From the NCBI RefSeq assembly GCF_026341035.1, contig NZ_JAPEOQ010000002.1, positions 2,480,001-2,544,000 on the forward strand: a stretch of DNA of 64,000 nucleotides, read 5' to 3'. The stretch's first letter is position 1; the number at the start of each line of letters is the position of its first letter. The translations under genes were made by a program, and so were the position numbers. The notes under the pieces were generated by a model. It ran no database searches, was not told where the DNA came from, and saw only the letters and a program-made list of their open reading frames with translations. Positions 24,915 through 33,679 of the stretch are shown one piece after another. Origin of the DNA: Streptomyces sp. NBC_01016. GTDB lineage: Bacteria > Actinomycetota > Actinomycetes > Streptomycetales > Streptomycetaceae.

Positions 24915-25328
24915 CTACGGGTCGGTGGCCTTGGCGAGCACCAGAGTCGGCGGCCCATCCGGATCGGGCTGGATCTCCACCTCCGGCTGGCTTCTCACGT
25001 AGAGCTGGAGGTCGCCGATCTTGCCGAGGCCACCGTTCTTGGTTTCCAGGTAGACGAAGTCGCTGGACTCCTCGTTGGCAACGAACTCCCATTCGCCACT
25101 GAAGTCGAGGGGGTCGGTACCTCCACTCCCCGTGGCTTCGTTTGCCGAGATGTCCGTGGCGGTGAACGTCTTGTCAGGGTTGAGGAGGACCTTGCCGCCA
25201 GTTTTGTCGTTGAGGTACACGCCGGGCAGCTCGTCGGGGTCGACCTGGGCCGCGCACCCTGAGATGAGTACCGCAGAGGCGGTCAACGCGGCGACGAGCC
25301 ACCGCCCGCCCATCCCCCTGATGATCAC
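24915..25328 (-). CDS. hypothetical lipoprotein
   Basis: A 137-residue protein with a lipoprotein signal: basic start, hydrophobic LVAALTASAVL and lipobox ISGC at ~22-25. The mature part is acidic and strand-rich (GVYLNDKTGGKVLLNPDKTF, GEWEFV), a pattern of small beta-rich envelope lipoproteins. ATG 25313 is an alternative start. No family recognised. It stands alone, next to IS debris. Confidence 0.7.
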   Translation of the reverse strand: MIIRGMGGRWLVAALTASAVLISGCAAQVDPDELPGVYLNDKTGGKVLLNPDKTFTATDISANEATGSGGTDPLDFSGEWEFVANEESSDFVYLETKNGGLGKIGDLQLYVRSQPEVEIQPDPDGPPTLVLAKATDP

Positions 25329-25748
25329 GGACTCAGCATAACGGCATCACGAACAGCCGAACCGTCCCACTGGGCACACCGAACCAGGACACCTCAACAA
25401 GATCGTGTTCCGAGCTCCATGGGGCCATGCGGAATTTTGACCCCAGTTCCGAATTTGGGTGGGTGGTGTGCGGCCTTTTGGTGGTGGCCGTTGGGGGCTG
25501 CGGTGCCCCCGTTACCGAGCGGGGGCACCGGGACCCGGGGCTGACGCTTCGTCAAGCCCGTCGTCCGGTCAACGTTCGTACGGGAGCCCACTCGTGATGC
25601 TCGATCGCGCCCAACTCGAGCGCCGGCGCCACTCCGTGCGCACCGCACCGCACCCCACTGACACCCTGCCGTCGGCAACGGTGACATCGCCATGACGGCC
25701 GACCTGTCGGGTTTGCAGACCTTCCCCGACCCCCGACCCCGCCCGCCG
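25329..25748. other. gene-free stretch
   Basis: No supported gene. A short rightward frame at 25459-25695 has no ribosome site or family signature. The segment around 25395-25540 (GGAATTTTGACCCC and a G-rich run) looks like non-coding remnant DNA. Confidence 0.4.
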
Positions 25749-26900
25749 CTACCCCGGCACGGCGGTCGTCCCGCTCAGTACGGACCGCGGCGAGCCCCAC
25801 TCCCGCAGTCGCGCCCCGACCCGGTCGTCCCGTTCATCGCGTACCGCCTCCCCGTATGCCTTCGCCAGTACGTCGTCGATCAGGACACGCCGCCCCGCGC
25901 GGGCCGACTCGACCGCTGCCTCGACCATCGCGAGGCTGAGGATGTTCTCGTGGACCTCGCCCATCGGCACCGTGCCGGTGCGCAGGGCCGCCGTGAACAC
26001 CTCGAGGGCGCCCGCGATGCCGTCAGGGGTGCGGACCGGGTCCAGAGGCCGGGCGGCCGTCGGGTCGGTCGTCGGGGGCGTCTCGCCGTCCCATAGGGCT
26101 GTTCCCTTTTCGCCGGAGAGCCGCCAGCGGCCGTTCCAGGACGTCTCGTCGCCGCCCTGGCACCAGCTGCCGTGGTACGTGTAGCGCACACCGCCGGCGA
26201 ATTCGAAGACAGCGCTCGCCGCCGCGTCGCCCGCGTACCAGCTCCAGGGCGGGTTGTACGACTCGCAGTAGACCGCCACCGGTTCCGCGCCGATCAGGAA
26301 GCGGGCCGTGTCGAAGGGGTGGATCGCCATGTCCACCAGGAGCGGGTACGGCATGGCGTCGCGGAAACCGCCGAAGCGGGGCGCTCGGTAGAACTCCGTG
26401 GTCACGCAGCCGAGTTGGCCGAGGCGTTCCGTCACCTCCGACCGCAGTGCGAACACCTGTGGGTTCCAGCGCCGCGACTGGCTGACCATGAACAGCTCGC
26501 CGGTCACCTCCGCGGCCGCCGCGAGGGAGAGCGCGGACGCGACCGTGGGGGCCACCGGCTTCTCGCCGAGGACAGGTAGTCCGGCCGCGAGCGCGGCGGT
26601 CGTGACGGGGTGATGGGCCGCGGGGACGGTGACGTTCACGATCGCCTGCGCACCGGTCTGTGCCGCGAGTCGCACCGCGTCCGTGCCGACCGGCAGGTCC
26701 CGGCGTCCCGTCTCGCGCGCCGCGTCCCGCGCCGCCTCCAGGTCGAGGTCGACGATGCCGACGAGCGCGGCCGTCGGCGAAGCGGCCAGCGCCCGGAGCC
26801 ACGCGCGTCCCATCCCGCCGGCGCCGACCAGGAGCACGCGCAGCGGATCCTCGGGGCCGTTCGCGATGATCCGGTGGCTCATGTGGCTCATGTGGCTCAT
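25749..26900 (-). CDS. Gfo/Idh/MocA-family sugar dehydrogenase (ThuB-like)
   Basis: A 383-residue NAD(P)-dependent oxidoreductase. Residues ~17-135 form the Rossmann domain (LLVGAGGMGRAW, IVDLDLEAA), GEKPVAPT is the conserved EKP motif, and MAIHPFDTARFLIG carries the catalytic-site His/Asp pattern. The start ATGA overlaps the ThuA stop. Three copies of ATGAGCCAC begin the gene, so three in-frame starts (MSHMSHMSH) are possible. Together with ThuA and an ABC importer it matches the Sinorhizobium thuEFGKAB order, in which ThuAB convert trehalose-type disaccharides to 3-keto derivatives. The exact sugar is not shown. Confidence 0.85.
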   Translation of the reverse strand: MSHMSHMSHRIIANGPEDPLRVLLVGAGGMGRAWLRALAASPTAALVGIVDLDLEAARDAARETGRRDLPVGTDAVRLAAQTGAQAIVNVTVPAAHHPVTTAALAAGLPVLGEKPVAPTVASALSLAAAAEVTGELFMVSQSRRWNPQVFALRSEVTERLGQLGCVTTEFYRAPRFGGFRDAMPYPLLVDMAIHPFDTARFLIGAEPVAVYCESYNPPWSWYAGDAAASAVFEFAGGVRYTYHGSWCQGGDETSWNGRWRLSGEKGTALWDGETPPTTDPTAARPLDPVRTPDGIAGALEVFTAALRTGTVPMGEVHENILSLAMVEAAVESARAGRRVLIDDVLAKAYGEAVRDERDDRVGARLREWGSPRSVLSGTTAVPG

Positions 26901-27706
26901 GACAGCGGCCCCTGGTAGGAGCCGCCCTTGAAGAACTCGCCGGTGTCGTAGCGGAGCAGCTCCGGGTACGCCCGCTCCACCGGGCGGTCCGTGCGCGCCC
27001 ATTGCACGCCGTTCGCGATGACCTTGCGGACGTGCTTGTGGTGGTACGTCGGGAAGTCCTGGTCGCCGGGGCGGAAGTAGAAGATCTTGCCGTGGCCGCG
27101 CCGGAAGGTGCAGCCGCTGCGGAAGACCTCGCCACCGCTGAACGACGACACGAAGACCAGCTCGTCGGGGGCCGGGATGTCGAAGTACTCGCCGTACATC
27201 TCGTCCTCGGGAATCTCGATGGGGTGCGGCACCCCTTGCGCGATCGGGTGCGTCGGGTCGACGGTCCAGATCAGCTCGCGGTCGTGCTCGCTGCGCCAGC
27301 GCAGGGTGCAGCTGGTGCCCATCAGCTTGGTGAAGATCTTCGACCAGTGCCCGGAATGCAGCACGATCAGCCCCATGCCGGACAGGACGTGCCGGTGCAC
27401 CCGCTCGACGACCGCGTCGCTGACGTCACCATGTGCGGCGTGCCCCCACCAGGTCAGCACGTCGGTGGCGGCGAGGACCTCCTCGGTCAGGCCGTGCTCG
27501 GGCTCGTCCAGGGTGGCGGTGCGCACGGTGCAGCCGTCGCCGAGGTTCTCGCGGATGCCGTCGGCGATGGTGGCGTGCATGCCGTCCGGGTAGATCTTCG
27601 CGACGTGCTCCTCGGTCTGCTCGTGGCGGTTCTCGCCCCAGACGGTCACACGGATCGGGGCGTTGTCCTGAGAAGAAGACTGGGATGGAGACATGTGGTG
27701 AATCAC
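26897..27706 (-). CDS. ThuA-domain protein
   Basis: A 269-residue protein of the ThuA family (class I glutamine-amidotransferase-like fold). Conserved pieces are VTVWGENRHEQTEE, YPDGMHATIADG, LTWWGHAAHGDV, GLIVLHSGHWSK and the C-terminal GHGKIFYFRPGDQDFPTY. In rhizobia ThuA works with ThuB in catabolism of trehalose, maltitol or sucrose. Here it overlaps the ThuB-like gene by 4 bp and follows the permease genes by 36 bp. No export signal, so it is cytoplasmic. Confidence 0.85.
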   Translation of the reverse strand: MIHHMSPSQSSSQDNAPIRVTVWGENRHEQTEEHVAKIYPDGMHATIADGIRENLGDGCTVRTATLDEPEHGLTEEVLAATDVLTWWGHAAHGDVSDAVVERVHRHVLSGMGLIVLHSGHWSKIFTKLMGTSCTLRWRSEHDRELIWTVDPTHPIAQGVPHPIEIPEDEMYGEYFDIPAPDELVFVSSFSGGEVFRSGCTFRRGHGKIFYFRPGDQDFPTYHHKHVRKVIANGVQWARTDRPVERAYPELLRYDTGEFFKGGSYQGPLS

Positions 27707-27742
27707 CTTTCTGGTGGGGGTGGTTGGAGCCCTGGCGCCGGG

Positions 27743-28582
27743 CTACTTGACCGATCCGCCGGCCACGCCCGCGGCCACGTACCGCTGCGCCGCGACCAGC
27801 AGCAGCACCGCAGGAATGCACGCGAGCGTCGCCGTCGCCATGACCGCGCTCCAGTCGTTCACGTGCGCGCCGAGGTACTGATAGAGGCCGAGCGTCACTG
27901 GGCGGACCGTCTTGGTGGTCGTCAGCGTGAGCGCGAACAGGAAGTCGCTCCAGGCGAACAGGAACGTGAACAGGCCCGCCGTGATCAGCGCGTTGCGGCT
28001 CATCGGGACGACGATCGAGAAGAAGGCACGCGTGTGCCCGGCCCCGTCCACTCGCGCCGCCTCGACGAGCGACGGTGGGATGGCGCGCATGAACGCCAGC
28101 ATGATCAGGATCGCGAACGGCACGCCGTGCGAGGCGTCCGCGACGATCAGGCCGCCGACCGAGTTGAGAAGGCCGAGCTGGTTGTACGCGCTGTAGAGGG
28201 CGTTGGCGATGACGATGCCCGGGATCATCTGGCTGATGAGGATGCCGAGCAGGACAGGGCCCGCCCAGCGCAGCTTGAAGTGCGAGAGCACATACGCGGC
28301 CGGCGTCGCGATGAGCAGGCTGACCGCGACGCTGCCCAGGGCCACGGTCAGGCTGGTGACCAGGTTCTGGCCCTGGTCGCGGACGGCGGCCGCGTAGCCG
28401 TCGAAGTCGAAGGTGCTGGGGAACCAGTCGGTGGCGGTGGCCGCGCTGCCGGGCTGGAAGGAGACATTCACCATCCAGTACACCGGGAACAGCATGAACA
28501 CCATGAGCACGAGGCCGATCGCGGTGTTGCCCCAGGCCCGGCCGGCGTCGCCGCGGGCGGGGGAGGGTGTCGATGACGCCAT
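27743..28582 (-). CDS. sugar ABC transporter permease (MalG/ThuG-type)
   Basis: A 279-residue inner-membrane permease with six hydrophobic segments and the EAA loop SLVEAARVDGAGHTRAFFSIVVP near residue 180-200, where the ATPase docks. It begins 8 bp after the other permease ends. No ATPase gene is in the operon, so the shared Streptomyces MsiK-type ATPase is presumed. Confidence 0.93.
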   Translation of the reverse strand: MASSTPSPARGDAGRAWGNTAIGLVLMVFMLFPVYWMVNVSFQPGSAATATDWFPSTFDFDGYAAAVRDQGQNLVTSLTVALGSVAVSLLIATPAAYVLSHFKLRWAGPVLLGILISQMIPGIVIANALYSAYNQLGLLNSVGGLIVADASHGVPFAILIMLAFMRAIPPSLVEAARVDGAGHTRAFFSIVVPMSRNALITAGLFTFLFAWSDFLFALTLTTTKTVRPVTLGLYQYLGAHVNDWSAVMATATLACIPAVLLLVAAQRYVAAGVAGGSVK

Positions 28583-28590
28583 GGCGGACC

Positions 28591-29565
28591 TCACTCGTCG
28601 ACGGCACGCCGGTTGGCGCGCAGGTAGAGGACGGCGAAGACGAGGGACATCACGATGAGCACATTGCTCAGCGCGGCGCCCTGCCCGAAGTCGAAGGTCT
28701 GGAAGGAGAGTTGGTAGGACTGGGTGGCCAGCGTCTGAGTGGCGTTGGCAGGGCCGCCGCCGGTGAGACCGAGGATGATGTCGAGCACCTTGAGCGTGTA
28801 GACGATGCCGAGGACGAGGACGACGCTCACCACCGGGCGAAGCAGGGGCCATGTCACATGGCGGAAGGCGCGCCAACCGGTGGCTCCGTCGAGGGCCGCC
28901 GCTTCGTACAGCTCCTCGGGGATGTCCTGGAGCCCGCCGTACAGGATCGTCGCGTTGAAGGGGATGCCGATCCAGATGTTGACGCCGATGACGGCGACCA
29001 GGGCGAGGGATGTCGTGGACAGCCAGCCCGGGTGCCCTTCGGTGAGGTGGAGGGCGGCGAGGAATTGGTTGAGCGCGCCGTGGTCCTGGTCGAGGATCCA
29101 GCGCCACACCGCGCCGGAGACGATCAGCGGGATCAGCCACGGCAGCAGGAGCAGCGAGCGGAAGAGTCCGCTGAGCGGGAAGCGGCGCCGGAAGAAGACG
29201 GCGATGGCGAGACCGATGACGAACTGCCCGAGCAGCGAACCCACCGTGAACAGCAGCGTGTTGAGCATCGCCTGGGTGAACACGGACGAGCCGAGCACGG
29301 CCGAGTAGTTGTCCAGGCCCACCCAGGGTGCCTCGCCGGTGTAGTACGTCTTCGTCGTGTAGTGCTGGAACCCCATGACGAGGTTGCGCACCACCGGATA
29401 GCCGAAGAACGCGAGCAGGTAGACGACGGCGGGGCCGAGGGCGAGGACCTGGAAGAGGCGGCTGCGGCCCGCCGACGTCTGCCACCAGCGGGGGCGCGGC
29501 GGGGCGCTGCCGGACCGCGCCGTGGATGCCGCGGGCCCTTCGGCGGTCAGCGTCGCGTCAGTCAT
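28591..29565 (-). CDS. sugar ABC transporter permease (MalF/ThuF-type)
   Basis: A 324-residue permease with an N-terminal cytoplasmic stretch, six membrane segments and the EAA motif EELYEAAALDGATGWRAFRHV. Its start overlaps the end of the solute-binding protein gene by 8 bp, so the two are coupled. It forms a heterodimer with the downstream permease. Confidence 0.93.
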   Translation of the reverse strand: MTDATLTAEGPAASTARSGSAPPRPRWWQTSAGRSRLFQVLALGPAVVYLLAFFGYPVVRNLVMGFQHYTTKTYYTGEAPWVGLDNYSAVLGSSVFTQAMLNTLLFTVGSLLGQFVIGLAIAVFFRRRFPLSGLFRSLLLLPWLIPLIVSGAVWRWILDQDHGALNQFLAALHLTEGHPGWLSTTSLALVAVIGVNIWIGIPFNATILYGGLQDIPEELYEAAALDGATGWRAFRHVTWPLLRPVVSVVLVLGIVYTLKVLDIILGLTGGGPANATQTLATQSYQLSFQTFDFGQGAALSNVLIVMSLVFAVLYLRANRRAVDE

Positions 29566-30826
29566 TCTGGGCCTGCCTCACTGCCTGCGTCGGCGTGGCG
29601 CCGCCGGTGAGCGCGGTCTGCAGGGCGGTGTAGATACGGGTGGCGGCCTTCGGCCAGGCGGGGCCGAGCAGCGCGGTGCGGGCACGGGCGGCGCGCACCT
29701 GTTCCACGAAGGCACGGAGTCGGGGGTCGTCGGCGGCGAGTCGCTCGGCGAGGTCGGTGCGCGCGGGTACGAGATCGCGCAAGCGGCCCAGCTTCAGCTG
29801 CACACGCTCGGAGTTCATGCAGGCCACGAACCGGGCCGCCTTCTTCTGCGTGCGCCGGTCGCCGGTCTGCGGCAGCGTGAACGTCTCGCCGCCCAGCGGC
29901 GCCACGGACGTCTTCTTCCCCTCGGGCACGGGGATCTTGGCCACGCCGAATTCGAGGCCCTTCTTCTTGTGCGCCTCGTCGAGCAACGGTAGCTGCCACG
30001 GGCCGTTGACCATCATCGCGAGGTTGCCGTTCTTGAACTGGTCGTTCACGTCTGCCTGCGACCAGTTCACGACCGATTTGGGCGCCGATCCGTCGGCGAC
30101 GAGGTCGCGCCACAGACCCACGGCCTGCGCGGTGGCCGGGGTGGCGAGGTTGCGTTCGGTGCCGCCGTTGGACCACATGAACGGCAGGAACTGCCAGGCG
30201 CCCTCATAGGTGGCGACGGCGGAGAAGCCCACCCCGTACGTGTCCGATCCGGTCAACTCCTTTGCGGTGTGCTTGAGTTCGCTCCACGTTCCGGGCGGCT
30301 CGACTCCGGCCTCCTTCAGCAGCTTCTTGTTGTAGAAGAGCGCGAGGGTATTGGCCGCCGGCTGCAGCCCGTAGACCTTTCCGCGGTACGTCGACGACGC
30401 GACGACACCGCGCGCGTACCCCTTCGTACTCAGGCCGAAGTCGGCGATGGGCGCCAGCGCGCCGACGGAGGCGATCTGCTGCAGATCCGGGTTGTCGAGC
30501 ATCAGGACGTCGGGCAGCGTGCGGGACGCGGCCTGCTGCAGTACACGCGGCATATAGCCCGCGCCGGCCACCGATTCGCGGTCGATACGGATCCCGAGGC
30601 GCCGGCCGCAGGCGGCGTACAGCCGCTGGTAGATCTTGGTGTCGGGTTGGTTGGTGTAGTAGTCGAGCACCCGCAGGCTGACGACGCGCCCCGAGGAGTC
30701 CACCCCGGGCTCGACGCCGTTGCCGCAGGCGGTGAGGGCGAGGGCGGCGGGCAGCAGGGTGCAGCCGATCAGCCGCCTTCGCCGCCTGCGTATCGTGCGC
30801 GCGGATATATCTCGCCATTGAGACAT
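29558..30826 (-). CDS. sugar ABC transporter solute-binding lipoprotein (ThuE-like)
   Basis: A 422-residue extracellular lipoprotein. The basic start (ARTIRRRRRRLIGC) and lipobox LTAC at ~31-34 anchor it to the membrane. The rest is a family 1 extracellular sugar-binding fold (DVLMLDNPDLQQ, YGVGFSAVATYEG, NGNLAMMVNGPW). GGAGG precedes the ATG. It is the first gene of the five-gene operon, with a palindromic operator 27 bp upstream. Confidence 0.92.
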   Translation of the reverse strand: MSQWRDISARTIRRRRRRLIGCTLLPAALALTACGNGVEPGVDSSGRVVSLRVLDYYTNQPDTKIYQRLYAACGRRLGIRIDRESVAGAGYMPRVLQQAASRTLPDVLMLDNPDLQQIASVGALAPIADFGLSTKGYARGVVASSTYRGKVYGLQPAANTLALFYNKKLLKEAGVEPPGTWSELKHTAKELTGSDTYGVGFSAVATYEGAWQFLPFMWSNGGTERNLATPATAQAVGLWRDLVADGSAPKSVVNWSQADVNDQFKNGNLAMMVNGPWQLPLLDEAHKKKGLEFGVAKIPVPEGKKTSVAPLGGETFTLPQTGDRRTQKKAARFVACMNSERVQLKLGRLRDLVPARTDLAERLAADDPRLRAFVEQVRAARARTALLGPAWPKAATRIYTALQTALTGGATPTQAVRQAQND

Positions 30827-30852
30827 GCGCTTCCTCCCGGTCGATGGTCCGG

Positions 30853-30866
30853 TCGATACGTATCGA
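30853..30866. promoter_or_regulatory. LacI-type operator before the sugar operon
   Basis: TCGATACGTATCGA is a perfect 14-bp palindrome with central CG, 26 bp before the solute-binding gene start. A near copy (one mismatch) lies upstream of the LacI gene next door. The pairing strongly suggests that this LacI protein binds both. Confidence 0.75.
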
Positions 30867-30911
30867 TGACGCGCTGCTTGGTGCGGGTACCGGCCACGGG
30901 ACAGGCGTGGA

Positions 30912-32090
30912 TCAGGGGGACGAGGACGTGACCGTGTGGCCTGGGGTGGGCGACGTGCCAGGGGTGTTGGTGTCGGGGACGGCCGACGTGACCGTGGTGT
31001 TGGCGTGCGGGACGGCCGTCGTGGCGGTGGTGTCCGGGGCGGTCGACGTGACCGTCGTGACGGTGGTGTTGATGTCCGGGACGGTCGTCGTGGCCCGCCT
31101 GGTCAGCCGCGGTGCCACCAGCTCGACCGTGGACGAGGCCCCCGCACCCTCCTGGTCCAGGAGGCGGAACAGCAGGTCCATGGCACGGCGGGAGACCTCA
31201 CGCGGCTCCGTGGAGACATTGCTCGGTTCCGAGGGCTCGGCGACGGCCCGCTCGTCGGTGCACAGCGCCACGACGGCGGCGTCCTCTCCGGGCACCCTGC
31301 CGAGCGCGCGCAGCGCCGCGAGCACGTGCGGCAGCGCGCGGTGCCCGGCGACGACGAACCCCACCGGCCCCTCCGCGTCCGCGAGTTGGCGTCGCACCTC
31401 CTCCGTCACCGGACCGTGCTCGGGCTCCAGCGGGCTGACCGAGCGGAAGTCGAGGCCCGCCACCGCGGCGGCCCGCTCGGCCCCGCGCGCGAACCGCGCC
31501 ACATAGTTGAGGCCGCGTGCCACCTCCGACTCGGCGTGCCCGAGCAGGACGACCCTGCGCAGCCCGCAGGCGGCCAGCTCCTCCACGGCGAGCCGCCCCG
31601 CCATGCTGAAGTCCAGGTCCACGTAGTGCAGTTCGGACGGCACGTCGGGCACACCGATCGTCACCACGGGCACCGGGAGCGCGGCGGCGACCGGGATCCG
31701 CTCGTCGTCCGCCTCGATCCCCATCAGGACGACGGCGTCGCACAGCGCGCGCCCGGCGAGCCGGCGCAGCCCCTCGGCCCCCTCGTCGGCGGTGACCAGG
31801 AGCACATCGTGGTCCCGCTCACGGGCGCAGGTGGTGATCGTGTCGAGGAACGGGATCAGCCCCGCAGGATCGCCCGCGGTCCCGAAGGGCACCACCAGAC
31901 CGATCACCCGCGTCCGCCTGCTCACCAGCGCCCGCGCCCCGGCATGCGGCTGGAAGCCCAGCTCCCGGATGGCGTCCTCGACCCGCCGCCGGGTGTCGGC
32001 GGAGACCGGGCGCCGGCTGTTGAGTACGTACGAGACGGTGCTCTGCGCGACTCCGGCGAGCCGCGCGACGTCCTTGCTGGTGGCCGACAT
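30912..32090 (-). CDS. LacI-family repressor with a Thr/Pro-rich C-terminal tail
   Basis: A 392-residue regulator. The helix-turn-helix is at ~4-25 (KDVARLAGVAQSTVSYVLN), with the hinge around GARAL, then a periplasmic-binding-type sensor domain to about residue 335. The last ~55 residues (from TTTVPDINTTVTTV to the end) are almost only Thr, Val, Pro, Ala, Ser and Asn, and come from an imperfect ~33-bp DNA repeat. LacI proteins usually end near residue 335-345, so this tail is an addition. It likely controls the adjoining importer and ThuAB genes, and itself, through the TCGATRCGTATCGA sites. Confidence 0.9.
   Translation of the reverse strand: MSATSKDVARLAGVAQSTVSYVLNSRRPVSADTRRRVEDAIRELGFQPHAGARALVSRRTRVIGLVVPFGTAGDPAGLIPFLDTITTCARERDHDVLLVTADEGAEGLRRLAGRALCDAVVLMGIEADDERIPVAAALPVPVVTIGVPDVPSELHYVDLDFSMAGRLAVEELAACGLRRVVLLGHAESEVARGLNYVARFARGAERAAAVAGLDFRSVSPLEPEHGPVTEEVRRQLADAEGPVGFVVAGHRALPHVLAALRALGRVPGEDAAVVALCTDERAVAEPSEPSNVSTEPREVSRRAMDLLFRLLDQEGAGASSTVELVAPRLTRRATTTVPDINTTVTTVTSTAPDTTATTAVPHANTTVTSAVPDTNTPGTSPTPGHTVTSSSP
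30929..31092 (-). repeat. imperfect ~33-bp repeats coding the LacI tail
   Basis: The + strand shows repeated words GTGTTG, GGGACGG(C/T)C and (G)ACGTGACCGT at roughly 33-bp intervals, about four to five units with substitutions. The array lies wholly inside the reading frame and keeps it open, so it lengthens the protein without breaking it. Confidence 0.6.
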
Positions 32091-32212
32091 CGTCCTGCCT
32101 CACCTGCCTCATCCGCGTCGCGGGCCGGAGGTACGCACGCCTCTCCTGCACGGTGCGCACGTCGCTACTCATCAATACGTACGTCGACACACGCGATGCA
32201 TGCCGCGACACG

Positions 32213-32226
32213 TCGATGCGTATCGA
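32213..32226. promoter_or_regulatory. second LacI-type operator (autoregulation)
   Basis: TCGATGCGTATCGA differs at one base from the site before the sugar operon. It lies about 120 bp upstream of the LacI start, with a half-site TCAATACGTA near 32172. It is probably an autoregulatory site. Confidence 0.6.
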
Positions 32227-32402
32227 TGGCGTGTGTCCGGGACGCTAAAGGGGGCTTGCGACGGGCGTCAATCCCCTTGCAGCAAGCGGTGGTTGATGCC
32301 GACAGGGGCAGCACGGCGCTGCTGTTGCCGATAACCCCGTCCGCGCAGGTCATGTGGGACGGTGGTATTCGTGAGGGTGCGTCCAGAAGCTCGCGCCGGC
32401 AG

Positions 32403-32790
32403 GTCTGCATCGTCTCGAAGAAGTCGCAGGCCAGCAGGCCATTGGTCTGACTGCGCAGAAAGTCGGCCCAGGTGCTGGAGCAGCCCGGCGAACAGTAGTC
32501 GGTCGCCCGGCGTGAATGCCGGCGTGTCGACCTGGCGTTGCAAGACCGCGAGTTGGTGCCGCAGCACCAGGACCTCGATGTCCTTGTCGCGGTCGCCGTC
32601 CACCGCGTCCTGGAACAGCGCAGTCGTCGGCGACGTGACCGCCCATGGCTGTGATCGACGGTCAGGGTCTTCACCTGCGCGGATGATGTGTCGGGCACCC
32701 GCAGAGTTGGTGCGGTACTTCCATGCGATGGCATCGAGCGTGCCGCGGTGATCGGCCCAGCGCCGTCGCCGGACCGGATAGGCCGGCATG
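32403..32790 (-). pseudogene. composite of transposase fragments
   Basis: Two leftward fragments sit back to back. At 32700-32790 the frame reads RRRRWADHRGTLDAIAWKYRTN, the start of an IS5-type transposase. At about 32403-32610 it reads DIEVLVLRHQLAVLQRQ, the N-terminal motif of IS481/IS3-type integrase-core proteins. Neither continues into a catalytic domain. It is a typical IS graveyard junction. Confidence 0.65.
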
Positions 32791-32834
32791 AGCGGCTCGT
32801 TCCGGTGATTTTCCCCATTTTTCAGGCGTAAGCG

Positions 32835-33365
32835 GTGGTGTTCGGGAATCCTGCCGAGGTACCTCTGAAAACCACCGTAAGGAGCCCCTCAGCGCGCCGC
32901 CCACCCCGGAAAGCCTTCGCTGCCCTCATCGCCGCAGCCGCCCTCGCCCTCCCCCTCCTCACCCCCGCACCCGCCTCGGCTGCCACCGCCACCAGCCGCT
33001 TCGCGAACTACCGCTACGGTGACTGCCTGCGCGAGACCGACGAAACCGGCCTCAAGGGCGACCGCTGCACCACCGGACGCGGCAGCCTCCTGTGGCAGTG
33101 GAACGGCCGCCTCAACACCAGCACGACTCTTAAGAACAACTACTGGGGCCGCTGCCTCGACAGCAATGACCGCGGTGACGTCTACCCCCTGCGCTGTAAC
33201 GGCGGCTCGTACCAGAAGTGGCGCACCGTCCAGCCCGCCGCCCGCAGCGCCATCATGCTCCAAAGCGTCGGCACGGGCCGCTGCCTCTACCAGCAGGACA
33301 ACGGCCTCTACCGCACTGCCCGCTGCGACCGGGGCGCCCAGAACCAGCGCTTCACCATCGGCTGA
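32835..33365 (+). CDS. secreted ricin-B-type lectin domain protein
   Basis: Up to 176 residues. A signal peptide (AFAALIAAAALALPLL core, cleavage at ASAA) is followed by one ~125-residue beta-trefoil with degenerate QxW repeats (LLWQWNG, YQKWRT, NQRFTIG) and paired cysteines in each third (DCLRE/DRCTT, RCLDS/RCNGG, RCLYQ/RCDRG). This suggests sugar binding outside the cell. The start is doubtful: GTG 32835 has no ribosome site, while a good AAGGAG at 32878 is followed by no start codon. The gene may have lost its true start. Confidence 0.75.
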   Translation: MVFGNPAEVPLKTTVRSPSARRPPRKAFAALIAAAALALPLLTPAPASAATATSRFANYRYGDCLRETDETGLKGDRCTTGRGSLLWQWNGRLNTSTTLKNNYWGRCLDSNDRGDVYPLRCNGGSYQKWRTVQPAARSAIMLQSVGTGRCLYQQDNGLYRTARCDRGAQNQRFTIG

Positions 33366-33679
33366 ACGGATCTCTCGACCGCTTCAAGATGCCGCTGTGC
33401 GAGCGGGTGATGTCGGCGTGCCGGACCTGGACGGCGCGGGGTCGGGCGTGCACCGTGTGCGGCAAACCGACCACCGTGGGGAGACCCGTGAGCCGTGCCA
33501 CCTCTGAAGGCGCGGACACGTTCGACTGGGCTGCGCTGCGCGGCCGCCGGGTCGTCCTCGACGACGGCTGGATGAGCGAGGAGGACCGGCCCGGCCGCAC
33601 TACTCGTCACCAGGGAGCAGTCAGCGACATCAAGACCAGTGACGCCGGCGCCGTGCTGTCCTCCGCAGCGTTCTCTTCC
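33366..33679. other. unassigned stretch between lectin and IS256 relic
   Basis: A rightward frame continues here (MSACRTWTARGRACTVCGKP, then ALRGRRVVLDD) but I recognise no family and see no clear start. Likely remnant DNA. Confidence 0.35.

Noticed and set aside
25459..25695. Small rightward gene
   Set aside because: It has a weak start, composition like non-coding high-GC DNA and no recognisable family.
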